Notes: generated from the letters alone by a model not told the origin. Shown: positions 1 through 5,970, counted from the first letter of the stretch. The stretch: DNA of 6,004 nucleotides from Deltaproteobacteria bacterium (GCA_016207765.1 JACQOY010000230.1:1-6004); one strand, 5' to 3'. Translations and numbers: made by a program.

Positions 1-227
1 CCTTGAGGATTGTGGCGGGAGGGGTCAACTCCCTGCGAAGCAAAAAACGGGGGATGCTCGTCATTACCCATTATCAACGCTTGCTCAACTACATTGTCCC
101 CGATTTTGTCCATGTGCTCTCGAAGGGAAAAATCGTGAAGTCGGGCGGCAAGGAACTGGCCCTCACGCTGGAAAAGGAGGGGTATGCGTGGGTCGATCAA
201 CTGCCGGGGGGAATAATGAATGTGTAA
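1..227 (+). CDS. sufC: SufC, Fe-S assembly ABC-type ATPase (C-terminal end only)
   Basis: This is the last 74 residues of SufC, the cytosolic ABC-type ATPase of the SufBCD scaffold complex; the start lies beyond the left edge and the first full codon is at position 3. The segment [20 protein letters not shown] is the SufC hallmark around the H-loop (switch) histidine, followed by the typical [12 protein letters not shown] and EKEGYAW endings. Walker A, the signature motif and Walker B would all lie upstream and cannot be judged. The stop is TAA at 225-227. The TTG at position 3 is not a real start, because the protein is already deep in the ATPase domain there. sufD follows after 110 bases, as in SufBCD operons, so sufB probably lies further upstream (inference). 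Identification is firm despite the truncation. Confidence 0.95.
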   Translation, partial: LRIVAGGVNSLRSKKRGMLVITHYQRLLNYIVPDFVHVLSKGKIVKSGGKELALTLEKEGYAWVDQLPGGIMNV

Positions 228-230
228 TGA

Positions 231-330
231 ATCCTCCCCTCCTTTGTAAGGAGGGGTTAGGGGAGGTAGAAAGAGTGGGTAAAAACACCAAAGACTCTAC
301 CCCACCCAACCTCCCCTTACAAAGGGGAGG
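231..330. repeat. Paired-hairpin GC-rich repeat in the sufC-sufD gap
   Basis: The gap between sufC and sufD contains two related hairpins in inverted orientation. The left one has 9-bp perfect arms, CCCCTCCTT (236-244) and AAGGAGGGG (248-256), around loop TGT. The right one has 9-bp perfect arms, CCTCCCCTT (310-318) and AAGGGGAGG (322-330), around loop ACA. The reverse complement of the right hairpin closely resembles the left one, sharing CTTTGTAAGG-type cores, so the two are inverted copies about 55 bases apart. This resembles the small interspersed palindromes that give spurious peptides such as PPLxKGG in many environmental genomes (recalled, not searched). Whether it is a mobile MITE-like unit cannot be decided from one copy pair. 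Confidence 0.8.
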
Positions 331-332
331 AG
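326..332 (+). promoter_or_regulatory. Ribosome binding site of sufD, made by the repeat edge
   Basis: GGAGGAG lies 5 bases before the ATG at 338, a strong Shine-Dalgarno match with good spacing. Its first five bases are the end of the right hairpin arm of the repeat (322-330). The site decides the sufD start at 338 over an in-frame GTG at 188 that would overlap sufC and read through the repeat. Confidence 0.8.
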
Positions 333-337
333 TCCCA

Positions 338-1714
338 ATGAAAAAAGAAATCGACAATTACCTTCGGCAATTCGAGGCGGCGCAAAAGGGGCGAGGGGGC
401 TCCGAACCTTCGTGGCTGAACCGGTCACGCACCGACGCCATTGAGTGTTTCGCCAAGGCGGGATTTCCCGTCGTCGGCGAGGAAGGATGGAAATACACCA
501 ACGTGGCCCCTCTCACCGCTGTGCCTTTTACAATAAACGGGACCGCCACTGCCGGTGGCGCCGGCCCTGCCGGCGACACCGACCCCGCCAGATTTTCCCC
601 GCAGGATATCTCCACGCTGGTCCCCGGCGCGTATGCCAATCATCTGCTTGTTTTCATCAACGGACATTATGCAAGCCGTTTAAGCCGTCCCGGTCCTCTT
701 CCCGAGGGGGTAAGGTTGGGATCTCTGTCGGACATCCTCGCCGATAGTCCCGATTTGCTTGAACCGCATTTGGGCCGACTCTCGAACAGGCTCAGCGGGG
801 CGAAAAAAAACACCGACCCATTTTCGGCCTTGAACACCGCCTTTATGGAAGACGGCGCTGTCGTGCTCTTGCCGATGGGCACCGTCGTCAAAACTCCAAT
901 CTATCTCGTATTTCTTTCCACCGACACGGAGAAACCGCGGGTCACCTGCCCGCGCAATCTCATTGTGGCGGGAGAAAATTCCCAGGCCGCTATTGTGGAA
1001 TATTATCTCGGTCCAAAGCCGGTCATCTATTTTACCAATTCCGTCACCGAGGTGATCGTCGGCGACAACTCGGTGATCGAGCATACCAAGATCCAGGAGG
1101 AAGCCGATCCGGCCTTTCACATCGCCACTCTTGAGGTGATCCAGCGACAATCGAGCTGTTTTGTGTCGAATTACCTTTCCCTGGGGGGATTTCTGTCTCG
1201 AAACAATATCCATGCCCGCCTCGACGCCGAAGGCTGCGACTGCACTTTAAACGGGCTCTATCTCGGCGGAGACCGCCAGCACATGGATTCGCATACGCTA
1301 ATCGACCATCTGAAACCGCACGGGACAAGCAACGAGCTTTACAAAGGGGTTTTAGGCGGCAAATCACGCGGCGTCTTCGACGGAAAAATCATTGTTCACA
1401 GGGATGCGCAAAAAACCAGCGCCCGTCAGACGAACAAGAACCTTCTCTTGTCCGGCGAGTCCGAGGCCAATCCTACCCCCCAGCTGGAAATTTTCGCCGA
1501 CGATGTGAAGGTGAGCCATGGCTCGACGGTGGGACAGCTGGATAAAAATCAGGTTTTTTATCTCCGCTCGCGCGGCATCGGCGAATCTGCGGCCAAAAGT
1601 CTGTTGACTTATGCCTTTGCCGGTGAATTGGTGGATAAAATCAAAATTCCGGCGATTAAAGACCGGGTGAAGGAGGCTCTGACTGCAAAAATAGGTCCCA
1701 TGGGACCTGTATGA
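338..1714 (+). CDS. sufD: SufD, Fe-S cluster assembly scaffold subunit
   Basis: SufD, 458 residues, partners SufB and SufC in the cytosolic complex that builds Fe-S clusters; SufD helps iron entry and cluster formation and resembles SufB. Visible marks are GEEGWKYTNV (residues 47-56) near the N-terminus, the long beta-helix middle with LNGLYLGGDRQHMDSHT (304-320), and the conserved C-terminal stretch PQLEIFADDVKVSHG with His394, which fits the functionally important His360 of E. coli SufD, then YLRSRGIGESAAKSLLTYAF. It is somewhat longer than E. coli SufD (423). The ATG at 338 is chosen for its Shine-Dalgarno at 326-332 and because residues upstream would be repeat-derived. The stop overlaps the sufS start as ATGA. 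The final residues, IGPMGPV, are encoded by a perfect 16-bp palindrome and look added to the usual end. Confidence 0.96.
   Translation: MKKEIDNYLRQFEAAQKGRGGSEPSWLNRSRTDAIECFAKAGFPVVGEEGWKYTNVAPLTAVPFTINGTATAGGAGPAGDTDPARFSPQDISTLVPGAYANHLLVFINGHYASRLSRPGPLPEGVRLGSLSDILADSPDLLEPHLGRLSNRLSGAKKNTDPFSALNTAFMEDGAVVLLPMGTVVKTPIYLVFLSTDTEKPRVTCPRNLIVAGENSQAAIVEYYLGPKPVIYFTNSVTEVIVGDNSVIEHTKIQEEADPAFHIATLEVIQRQSSCFVSNYLSLGGFLSRNNIHARLDAEGCDCTLNGLYLGGDRQHMDSHTLIDHLKPHGTSNELYKGVLGGKSRGVFDGKIIVHRDAQKTSARQTNKNLLLSGESEANPTPQLEIFADDVKVSHGSTVGQLDKNQVFYLRSRGIGESAAKSLLTYAFAGELVDKIKIPAIKDRVKEALTAKIGPMGPV
1693..1708. repeat. Perfect 16-bp palindrome at the sufD 3' end
   Basis: AGGTCCCATGGGACCT is a perfect inverted repeat with no spacer. 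It lies inside the last sufD codons, encoding most of the IGPMGPV tail, and ends two bases before the sufS ATG. It could be part of a dispersed palindromic repeat, or a small hairpin affecting sufS translation. Only one copy is seen here. Confidence 0.65.
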
Positions 1715-2967
1715 CTTATATGCCGACACCTGCAAAAAAACAGAAAATGACTTTTGATGTTGCCGCCATCCGCCGGAACTTTCCGGTTTTGCACCAGCAA
1801 GTTTACGGAAAACCGCTTGTTTATCTTGACAACGCCGCCACCTCCCAGGCCCCCCGCTCCGTCATCGAGGCGATGAACAAGTTCTATCTGGAATACCGCT
1901 CAAACGTTCATCGCGGGGTTTATCACTTAAGCGAACGGGCAACCGTTGCGTATGAAGGATCGCGCGTCAAGGTCCAGAAATTCCTCAATGCCGCTTCCGA
2001 TCGAGAAATTATCTTCACCCGCGGCACCACCGAGGGGATCAACCTCGTGGCGCACTCGTACGGGCGCAAATTCCTCAAAGACGGGGACGAAATCGTCATC
2101 TCGCACATGGAGCATCATTCAAACATCGTCCCCTGGCAATTGATCTGCGAGGCAACGGGCGCCAAACTCAGGGTTGCTCCGATCAATGACAAAGGTGAAT
2201 TGATTTTCGAGGAATATGAAAAACTTCTCGGCCCAAAAACCAGATTCGTTTCCGTGGTGCACGTTTCGAACTCACTCGGCACCGTCAATCCGGTAAAAAA
2301 GATCATCGATCGGGCGCATCAGGCAGGGGCGAAGGTTCTGTTGGACGGGGCTCAGGCTGTCCCGCACATGCCGGTGGATGTGCAGGCGCTTGATTGCGAT
2401 TTTTACGCCTTTTCCGGCCACAAGGTTTTCGGCGGCACCGGCATCGGTGTTCTCTACGGCAAATCGGAATGCCTGAACGCCATGCCCCCCTATCAAGGAG
2501 GGGGCGATATGATCCGGCTGGTGACGTTTGAAAAAACAACCTACAACGATCTTCCCTACAAGTTCGAGGCGGGAACGCCGAATATCGCCGGGGCGATCGG
2601 GCTTGGGGCCGCCATCGACTACCTCGACAATATTGACTTCCAAGGGGCGGGTCTGCACGAGCGGGAACTTTTAAGCTACGGTGAATCGGTTCTTTCGGCT
2701 ATTCCCTCCTTGAAACTCATCGGTGTTGCGGATCGGAAGGTCGGCATTCTTTCATTTGTGCTGGAGAATATTCATCCCCATGATATCGCAACCATTCTGG
2801 ATCGGGAGGGAATCGCCATCCGGGCGGGACACCACTGCACCCAGCCGGTGATGCAACGCTTCAACGTCCCGGCAACCTCCCGTGCCTCGTTGGCGTTTTA
2901 CAACACGAAGGAGGAAATTGACGCGCTGGTTAAAGGGATAGAGAAGGTGATAGAAATGTTTAAATGA
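1711..2967 (+). CDS. sufS: SufS, group II cysteine desulfurase (SufU-type)
   Basis: A PLP enzyme that converts cysteine to alanine and holds the sulfur as a persulfide for cluster assembly; cytosolic. At 418 residues it shows the full class V aminotransferase pattern: MEHHSNIVPW with the PLP-stacking His135, LDGAQ with Asp212 and Gln215, Schiff-base Lys238 in SGHKVFGGTG, and catalytic Cys376 in RAGHHC. Lys238 and Cys376 are each exactly 12 beyond Lys226 and Cys364 of E. coli SufS. So the ATG at 1711 gives a 12-residue extension over the usual N-terminus, and Met13 (ATG at 1747, MTFDVAAIRRNFPVL) aligns with the usual first residue. Neither start has a clear Shine-Dalgarno; 1711 is kept because its ATGA overlap with sufD suits coupled translation. 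HPHD (355-358) is the pattern found in SufU-partnered enzymes. Confidence 0.97.
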   Translation: MTYMPTPAKKQKMTFDVAAIRRNFPVLHQQVYGKPLVYLDNAATSQAPRSVIEAMNKFYLEYRSNVHRGVYHLSERATVAYEGSRVKVQKFLNAASDREIIFTRGTTEGINLVAHSYGRKFLKDGDEIVISHMEHHSNIVPWQLICEATGAKLRVAPINDKGELIFEEYEKLLGPKTRFVSVVHVSNSLGTVNPVKKIIDRAHQAGAKVLLDGAQAVPHMPVDVQALDCDFYAFSGHKVFGGTGIGVLYGKSECLNAMPPYQGGGDMIRLVTFEKTTYNDLPYKFEAGTPNIAGAIGLGAAIDYLDNIDFQGAGLHERELLSYGESVLSAIPSLKLIGVADRKVGILSFVLENIHPHDIATILDREGIAIRAGHHCTQPVMQRFNVPATSRASLAFYNTKEEIDALVKGIEKVIEMFK

Positions 2968-2968
2968 T

Positions 2969-3433
2969 ATGTCGGAACTAAACGAACTGGGCGAACTCTA
3001 CCGTGAGGTGATTTTAGACCACACGAAACACCCGCGAAATAAAGGGGTTGTTCCCGATGCCGACCGAAAGGCGGAAGGGTATAACCCCCTTTGCGGCGAC
3101 CGCGTCACCCTTTACGTGAAACTGGACGGTGACAGGATAAAAGAGATCCATTTCGAAGGGTCCGGTTGCGCCATCTCAACCGCTTCGGTATCGATCTTGA
3201 CCGAAGCCCTGAAGGGAAAAACAAAAAATGAGGTGAATGCCCTTTTTGAGAAGTTCCATACGCTGGTGACCTCGGATGTGGGACTGAAAACCGACACATC
3301 CGACCTTGGAAAGCTGGCCGTTTTTGAGGGGGTGCGTGAGTTCCCCATGCGGGTGAAATGCGCCACCCTTTCGTGGCATACTTTGAAAGCCGCTCTGGAA
3401 AACAGCCCGACAGCGGTGACAACGGAGGAATAA
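2969..3433 (+). CDS. sufU: SufU, zinc-dependent sulfur acceptor / scaffold-like protein
   Basis: SufU (154 residues) is an IscU relative that accepts persulfide sulfur from SufS and passes it to the SufBCD complex. The zinc-site residues are all present: Cys42 and Asp44 in NPLCGD, Cys67 in GSGCAIS, and Cys131 in RVKCATLSW, matching Cys41, Asp43, Cys66 and Cys128 of B. subtilis SufU as recalled. The long segment between Cys67 and Cys131 is the SufU-type insertion absent from IscU, so it is not IscU. The N-terminal LYREVILDHTKHPRNKG is also typical. The ATG starts one base after the sufS stop. No good Shine-Dalgarno is near (AAGG is 21 bases upstream), so translation probably depends on ribosomes ending sufS. 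The last ten residues are a weakly conserved tail. Confidence 0.96.
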   Translation: MSELNELGELYREVILDHTKHPRNKGVVPDADRKAEGYNPLCGDRVTLYVKLDGDRIKEIHFEGSGCAISTASVSILTEALKGKTKNEVNALFEKFHTLVTSDVGLKTDTSDLGKLAVFEGVREFPMRVKCATLSWHTLKAALENSPTAVTTEE

Positions 3434-3477
3434 GGGTTCCCAAGTAGCAAAGCCGGTGGCGGATGAAAAGGAAAACT

Positions 3478-3786
3478 ATGACCGAAGAACTTAAAACAAA
3501 AGTCATTGATGTCTTGAAGACGGTGTATGACCCGGAAATTCCGGTTAACATCTATGAGTTGGGACTCATCTACAATATCGAGATTCTCCCCGATGAACAG
3601 GTCAAAATCCGGATGACCCTTACCTCCCCCGCCTGCCCGGTTGCGGGATCCCTCCCTCCCGAAGTAGAATCAAAAGTTAAGGAAATCCCCGGCGTTTCCT
3701 CTTGCTCCGTGGAACTGGTTTGGGAACCGCCATGGGACAAAGAAATGATGTCGGAAGCGGCGAAGTTGCAGTTAAACATGATCTAG
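3478..3786 (+). CDS. sufT: Stand-alone MIP18/DUF59 protein, SUF-associated (SufT-like)
   Basis: A 102-residue protein consisting almost wholly of one MIP18/DUF59 (PaaD-like) domain, a family that helps insert or mature Fe-S clusters. Visible signatures are YDPEIPVNIYELGLIYNI (residues 17-34, with the conserved Asp-Pro-Glu) and LTSPACPVAG with the conserved reactive Cys53, then VWEPPW near the end. Size and placement right after sufU fit the small SUF-associated subgroup; the symbol sufT is used in that broad sense, since longer SufT proteins also exist. The ATG at 3478 is preferred because AAGGA lies 5 bases upstream; an in-frame ATG at 3463 would add MKRKT and has only a weak GGTGG. This domain is the one missing from the Mrp ATPase encoded downstream, so the two may act together (inference). 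Confidence 0.9.
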   Translation: MTEELKTKVIDVLKTVYDPEIPVNIYELGLIYNIEILPDEQVKIRMTLTSPACPVAGSLPPEVESKVKEIPGVSSCSVELVWEPPWDKEMMSEAAKLQLNMI

Positions 3787-3790
3787 ACCA

Positions 3791-3855
3791 GAGACAAGGG
3801 ACAAGGGACCAAAAGCTTTGGGTCACTGGTCACTAGTCACTGGTCACCAGTCTCA
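3791..3855. repeat. 7-bp tandem repeats with a central palindrome, before iscS
   Basis: The gap between sufT and iscS is almost entirely repetitive. On the left are GACAAGG (3793-3799), GACAAGG (3800-3806) and a diverged unit GACCAAA (3807-3813). On the right are GGTCACT (3821-3827), GGTCACT (3828-3834), AGTCACT (3835-3841), GGTCACC (3842-3848) and the degenerate AGTCTCA (3849-3855). The centre is an 18-bp near-palindrome at 3807-3824, GACC-A-AAAG / CTTT-G-GGTC with one mismatched pair. Outer GAGAC (3791-3795) and GTCTC (3850-3854) are inverted. Similar heptad tracts occur as scattered repeats in other genomes (recalled, not searched). It is probably non-coding although it stays open in the iscS frame. 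Confidence 0.75.
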
Positions 3856-3856
3856 A

Positions 3857-5029
3857 GTGAAACCCATTTACCTCGACTATCACGCCACCACCCCCGTAGA
3901 CGCGGAAGTGTTGCGGGCGATGGAACCCTATTTCTGTGAAAAATTCGGCAACGCGGCAAGCAAAAGCCACGCCTATGGATGGGAAACCGAAGAGGCGGTG
4001 CAAATGGCTCGCGAATCGATCGCCAAAAACATCGGCGCCGAATCGTCCAAGTCGATCATCTTCACCAGCGGCGCCACAGAGACCAACAACATGGTCATCA
4101 AGGGGATCGTTCACGCCGCAAAGAAAAAACCGGCACATATCATTACACAGGTTACCGAGCATAAATGCATTATCGAATCGTGCCGGGAAATTGAAAAGGA
4201 GGGGCACAAGATCACCTATTTGGGCGTCGATCATGACGGCCTTGTCGATCCCGATGACGTGAAAAATGCGATACGCCCCAACACGATTCTTTGTTCCATC
4301 ATGGCGGCAAACAATGAAATCGGGGTCATTCAGCCGATTCGCGAGATTTCAAAAATCTGCCGCGAGAAAGGGGTATGGTTCCACTCCGACGCCGTCCAGG
4401 CTGTGGGAAAAATTCCGGTGGACGTTCAAAGGGACGGCATCGATCTTTTAAGCCTCTCGGCGCACAAGATATACGGGCCTAAAGGGATCGGCGCCCTCTA
4501 TATTGCCAAGGCCAATCCGCCAATCCGGCTTTCCCCCCTTATACACGGGGGAAGCCACGAAAACGGCCGGCGCGCCGGAACCCTGAATGTTCCAGGAATT
4601 GTGGGGTTGGCGAAGGCGCTGGAGATTTGCGTGAAAAAAATGCCGGAGGAATCGAAAAGGCTTGGCCTTCTCCGGGACCGGTTGGCCGGCGAAATCATCC
4701 GGCGGATCGACCACACCTATTTAAACGGCCATCCAACCAAACGGCTCCCCCACAACGCCAACATCAGCTTTTCGTATGTGAGGGACACCGACCTGATCAT
4801 GGCCCTCCCCGAGTTGGCCGTAGCGACCGGAAGCGCCTGCGCATCGGGGACGAACGAACCGTCCTATGTCCTGCGCGCCCTGGGGATAGGCGAAGACCGC
4901 GCCAATTCTTCCATCCGATTCGGCCTGGGACGACAGACAACCAAGGAAGAGATTGACGAAGCCGTGGAATACATCGTAAGAGCGGTGGAGAAATTGCGGA
5001 AAAAATCCCTGCAATACGAGATGAGGTAA
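3857..5029 (+). CDS. iscS: IscS/NifS-type group I cysteine desulfurase
   Basis: A second PLP cysteine desulfurase, of the group I class, able to supply sulfur for Fe-S clusters, tRNA thiolation and cofactors. Counting from the GTG at 3857 it has 390 residues: MKPIYLDYHATTP at the N-terminus, TEHKC with PLP-stacking His102, HSDAVQ with Asp178 and Gln181, Schiff-base Lys204 in SAHKIYGPKG, GRRAGTLN (238-244 region), and catalytic Cys328 in ATGSACASG within the long loop typical of group I, followed by EPSYVLRALG. E. coli IscS has Lys206 and Cys328, so spacing agrees. The GTG is chosen because the upstream in-frame part (TTG at 3818) is encoded by tandem repeats and family members begin at this point. 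No Shine-Dalgarno precedes it. NifS is the alternative name; there are no nif genes nearby. Confidence 0.93.
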   Translation: MKPIYLDYHATTPVDAEVLRAMEPYFCEKFGNAASKSHAYGWETEEAVQMARESIAKNIGAESSKSIIFTSGATETNNMVIKGIVHAAKKKPAHIITQVTEHKCIIESCREIEKEGHKITYLGVDHDGLVDPDDVKNAIRPNTILCSIMAANNEIGVIQPIREISKICREKGVWFHSDAVQAVGKIPVDVQRDGIDLLSLSAHKIYGPKGIGALYIAKANPPIRLSPLIHGGSHENGRRAGTLNVPGIVGLAKALEICVKKMPEESKRLGLLRDRLAGEIIRRIDHTYLNGHPTKRLPHNANISFSYVRDTDLIMALPELAVATGSACASGTNEPSYVLRALGIGEDRANSSIRFGLGRQTTKEEIDEAVEYIVRAVEKLRKKSLQYEMR

Positions 5030-5050
5030 GGGCGAACACAAGGTTCGCCC
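5030..5050 (+). repeat. 8-bp perfect stem-loop between iscS and mrp
   Basis: GGGCGAAC (5030-5037) and GTTCGCCC (5043-5050) are perfect inverted arms around loop ACAAG, starting directly after the iscS stop. No T-run follows, so it is not a standard intrinsic terminator. The sequence GGGCGAACACAAGGTTCGCC strongly resembles a dispersed repeat seen in many bacterial genomes, whose complement reads as RGEPCVRP-like peptides (recalled, not searched). It may stabilise the 3' end of the upstream mRNA or dampen mrp expression. Confidence 0.7.
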
Positions 5051-5060
5051 CTACAAATAT

Positions 5061-5924
5061 ATGTCAACCGAAACACAACCCCTCCTCCTCTCCAACATAG
5101 GCAATGTCATCGCCGTCGCGTCGGGCAAGGGGGGGGTCGGGAAATCGACCGTCAGCGTCAACCTGGCCATCGCGCTGGCGAAGGGGGGACACAAGGTCGG
5201 CCTGCTCGACGCCGACATTTACGGCCCCAGCCAACACATCATGCTGGGGCTTAAAAACGCCACTCCGGCCATTGGGGAAGACCGGAAAATCATCCCGCTG
5301 ACAAATCATGGCCTGAAAATCATGAGTTTCGGCTTCTTTGTGAAGCCGGAGGAAGCGGTGGTCTGGCGCGGGCCGATGATCGCCCGAATGCTCCAGCAGT
5401 TTGTGAACGACGTCAATTGGGGCGAGCTGGATTATCTTGTCGTCGATCTCCCCCCCGGCACCGGCGATGTTCAGCTCAGTTTAAGTCAGATCCTCTCGGT
5501 CACCGGAGCGGTCATCGTGACCACCCCGCAGGACATCGCCCTCGCGGATGCCGTCAAAGGGGTTAGCATGTTTCAAAAAGTGAATGTCGAGATCATCGGT
5601 ATTGTTGAAAACATGGGTTATTTTGAATGTCCCAAGTGCCATCATGAAACGCCGATATTCGACCGCGATGGCGGAAAAAAGAAGGCGAAAGAGCTTAACG
5701 TCCCCTTCCTGGGGAGCCTCCCCCTCGAGGCCGAAACCCGCAGAGCGGGTGATGAAGGGACGCCGATCGTCGCACTGGCCCCCAAATCGCCCCAAGCTGA
5801 ACGCTTTATGCAAATCACCGCATTGATTGAAGCGGAAGTGGAAAAAATCCGGCTCAAGGGCCCCGCAATCTCCCCTGTCCCTCATCCTCCTTCGGGGGTT
5901 TCGGGAACGCACTTTGAAGTGTAA
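5061..5924 (+). CDS. mrp: Mrp/ApbC/NBP35-type P-loop ATPase, Fe-S carrier
   Basis: A 287-residue cytosolic ATPase of the Mrp/ApbC/NBP35 family, which binds and hands over Fe-S clusters. It has the deviant Walker A SGKGGVGKST (residues 21-30) with the extra lysine Lys23, DADIYGPS (50-57), VDLPPGTGD (128-136) as the Walker B/switch region, TTPQ (154-157), and the cluster-binding pair Cys190 and Cys193 in ECPKC. Unlike E. coli Mrp it lacks an N-terminal DUF59 domain: the P-loop begins by residue 21. That domain is encoded separately by the gene at 3478-3786. The tail from about residue 268 is proline-rich and probably disordered. The ATG at 5061 has no Shine-Dalgarno, being preceded by a stem-loop and an AT-rich stretch. 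ParA/MinD-like proteins are excluded by the CxxC and DLPPGTGD motifs. Confidence 0.95.
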   Translation: MSTETQPLLLSNIGNVIAVASGKGGVGKSTVSVNLAIALAKGGHKVGLLDADIYGPSQHIMLGLKNATPAIGEDRKIIPLTNHGLKIMSFGFFVKPEEAVVWRGPMIARMLQQFVNDVNWGELDYLVVDLPPGTGDVQLSLSQILSVTGAVIVTTPQDIALADAVKGVSMFQKVNVEIIGIVENMGYFECPKCHHETPIFDRDGGKKKAKELNVPFLGSLPLEAETRRAGDEGTPIVALAPKSPQAERFMQITALIEAEVEKIRLKGPAISPVPHPPSGVSGTHFEV

Positions 5925-5970
5925 AAAAATATTTTTTAATATTGATATTAACCAAGATATCAAATAAAAT
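5923..5970 (+). promoter_or_regulatory. Sigma70-like promoter for a gene beyond the right edge
   Basis: TTGATA (5942-5947) and TAAAAT (5965-5970) each match the sigma70 hexamers at five of six positions and are separated by exactly 17 bases, predicting a start near 5977. Upstream, AAAAATATTTT (5925-5935) matches the core of the UP-element consensus AAAWWTWTTTT, though it sits about 5 bases closer to the -35 than the consensus placement. The AT-richness contrasts with the genes to the left. It points away from the operon, toward an unseen gene. Confidence 0.6.
5942..5963. promoter_or_regulatory. Dyad overlapping the -35 and spacer: candidate operator
   Basis: TTGATAT (5942-5948) and ATATCAA (5957-5963) form perfect 7-bp inverted arms around 8 bases. 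The left arm contains the -35 hexamer and the right arm ends one base before the -10, a usual position for a repressor dimer site. The regulator is unknown. Confidence 0.45.

Noticed and set aside
188..337. In-frame upstream extension of sufD from a GTG at 188, adding 50 residues
   Set aside because: It would overlap the end of sufC and translate the hairpin repeat; family members start at MKKEI-like positions, and the ATG at 338 has a strong Shine-Dalgarno.
163..357. Open frame on the - strand across the sufC-sufD gap
   Set aside because: Its peptide is the translation of the GC-rich hairpin repeat in both arms and matches no real protein pattern; such frames are typical by-products of this repeat.
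803..810. Run of eight A in sufD as a possible programmed frameshift
   Set aside because: The frame continues correctly on both sides, and no alternative product or stimulatory structure is apparent.
680..1213. Longest - strand open frame (177 residues) inside sufD
   Set aside because: It lies wholly opposite a clear SufD domain, has no recognisable motif and no ribosome binding context; it is a shadow of the codon usage on the + strand.
3818..3856. Upstream TTG start for iscS, adding 13 residues
   Set aside because: The added residues come from the heptad tandem repeats; the GTG at 3857 gives the family's usual N-terminus and aligns the active-site residues with E. coli IscS.
5030..5050. 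Intrinsic terminator after iscS
   Set aside because: The stem is good but no T-run follows, and mrp is close by on the same strand with related function; it is better read as a repeat or mRNA hairpin.
5129..5136. Run of eight G within the Mrp Walker A codons, a possible slippage or frameshift site
   Set aside because: The reading frame is intact and the P-loop reads perfectly across the run, so there is no sign of a frameshift.
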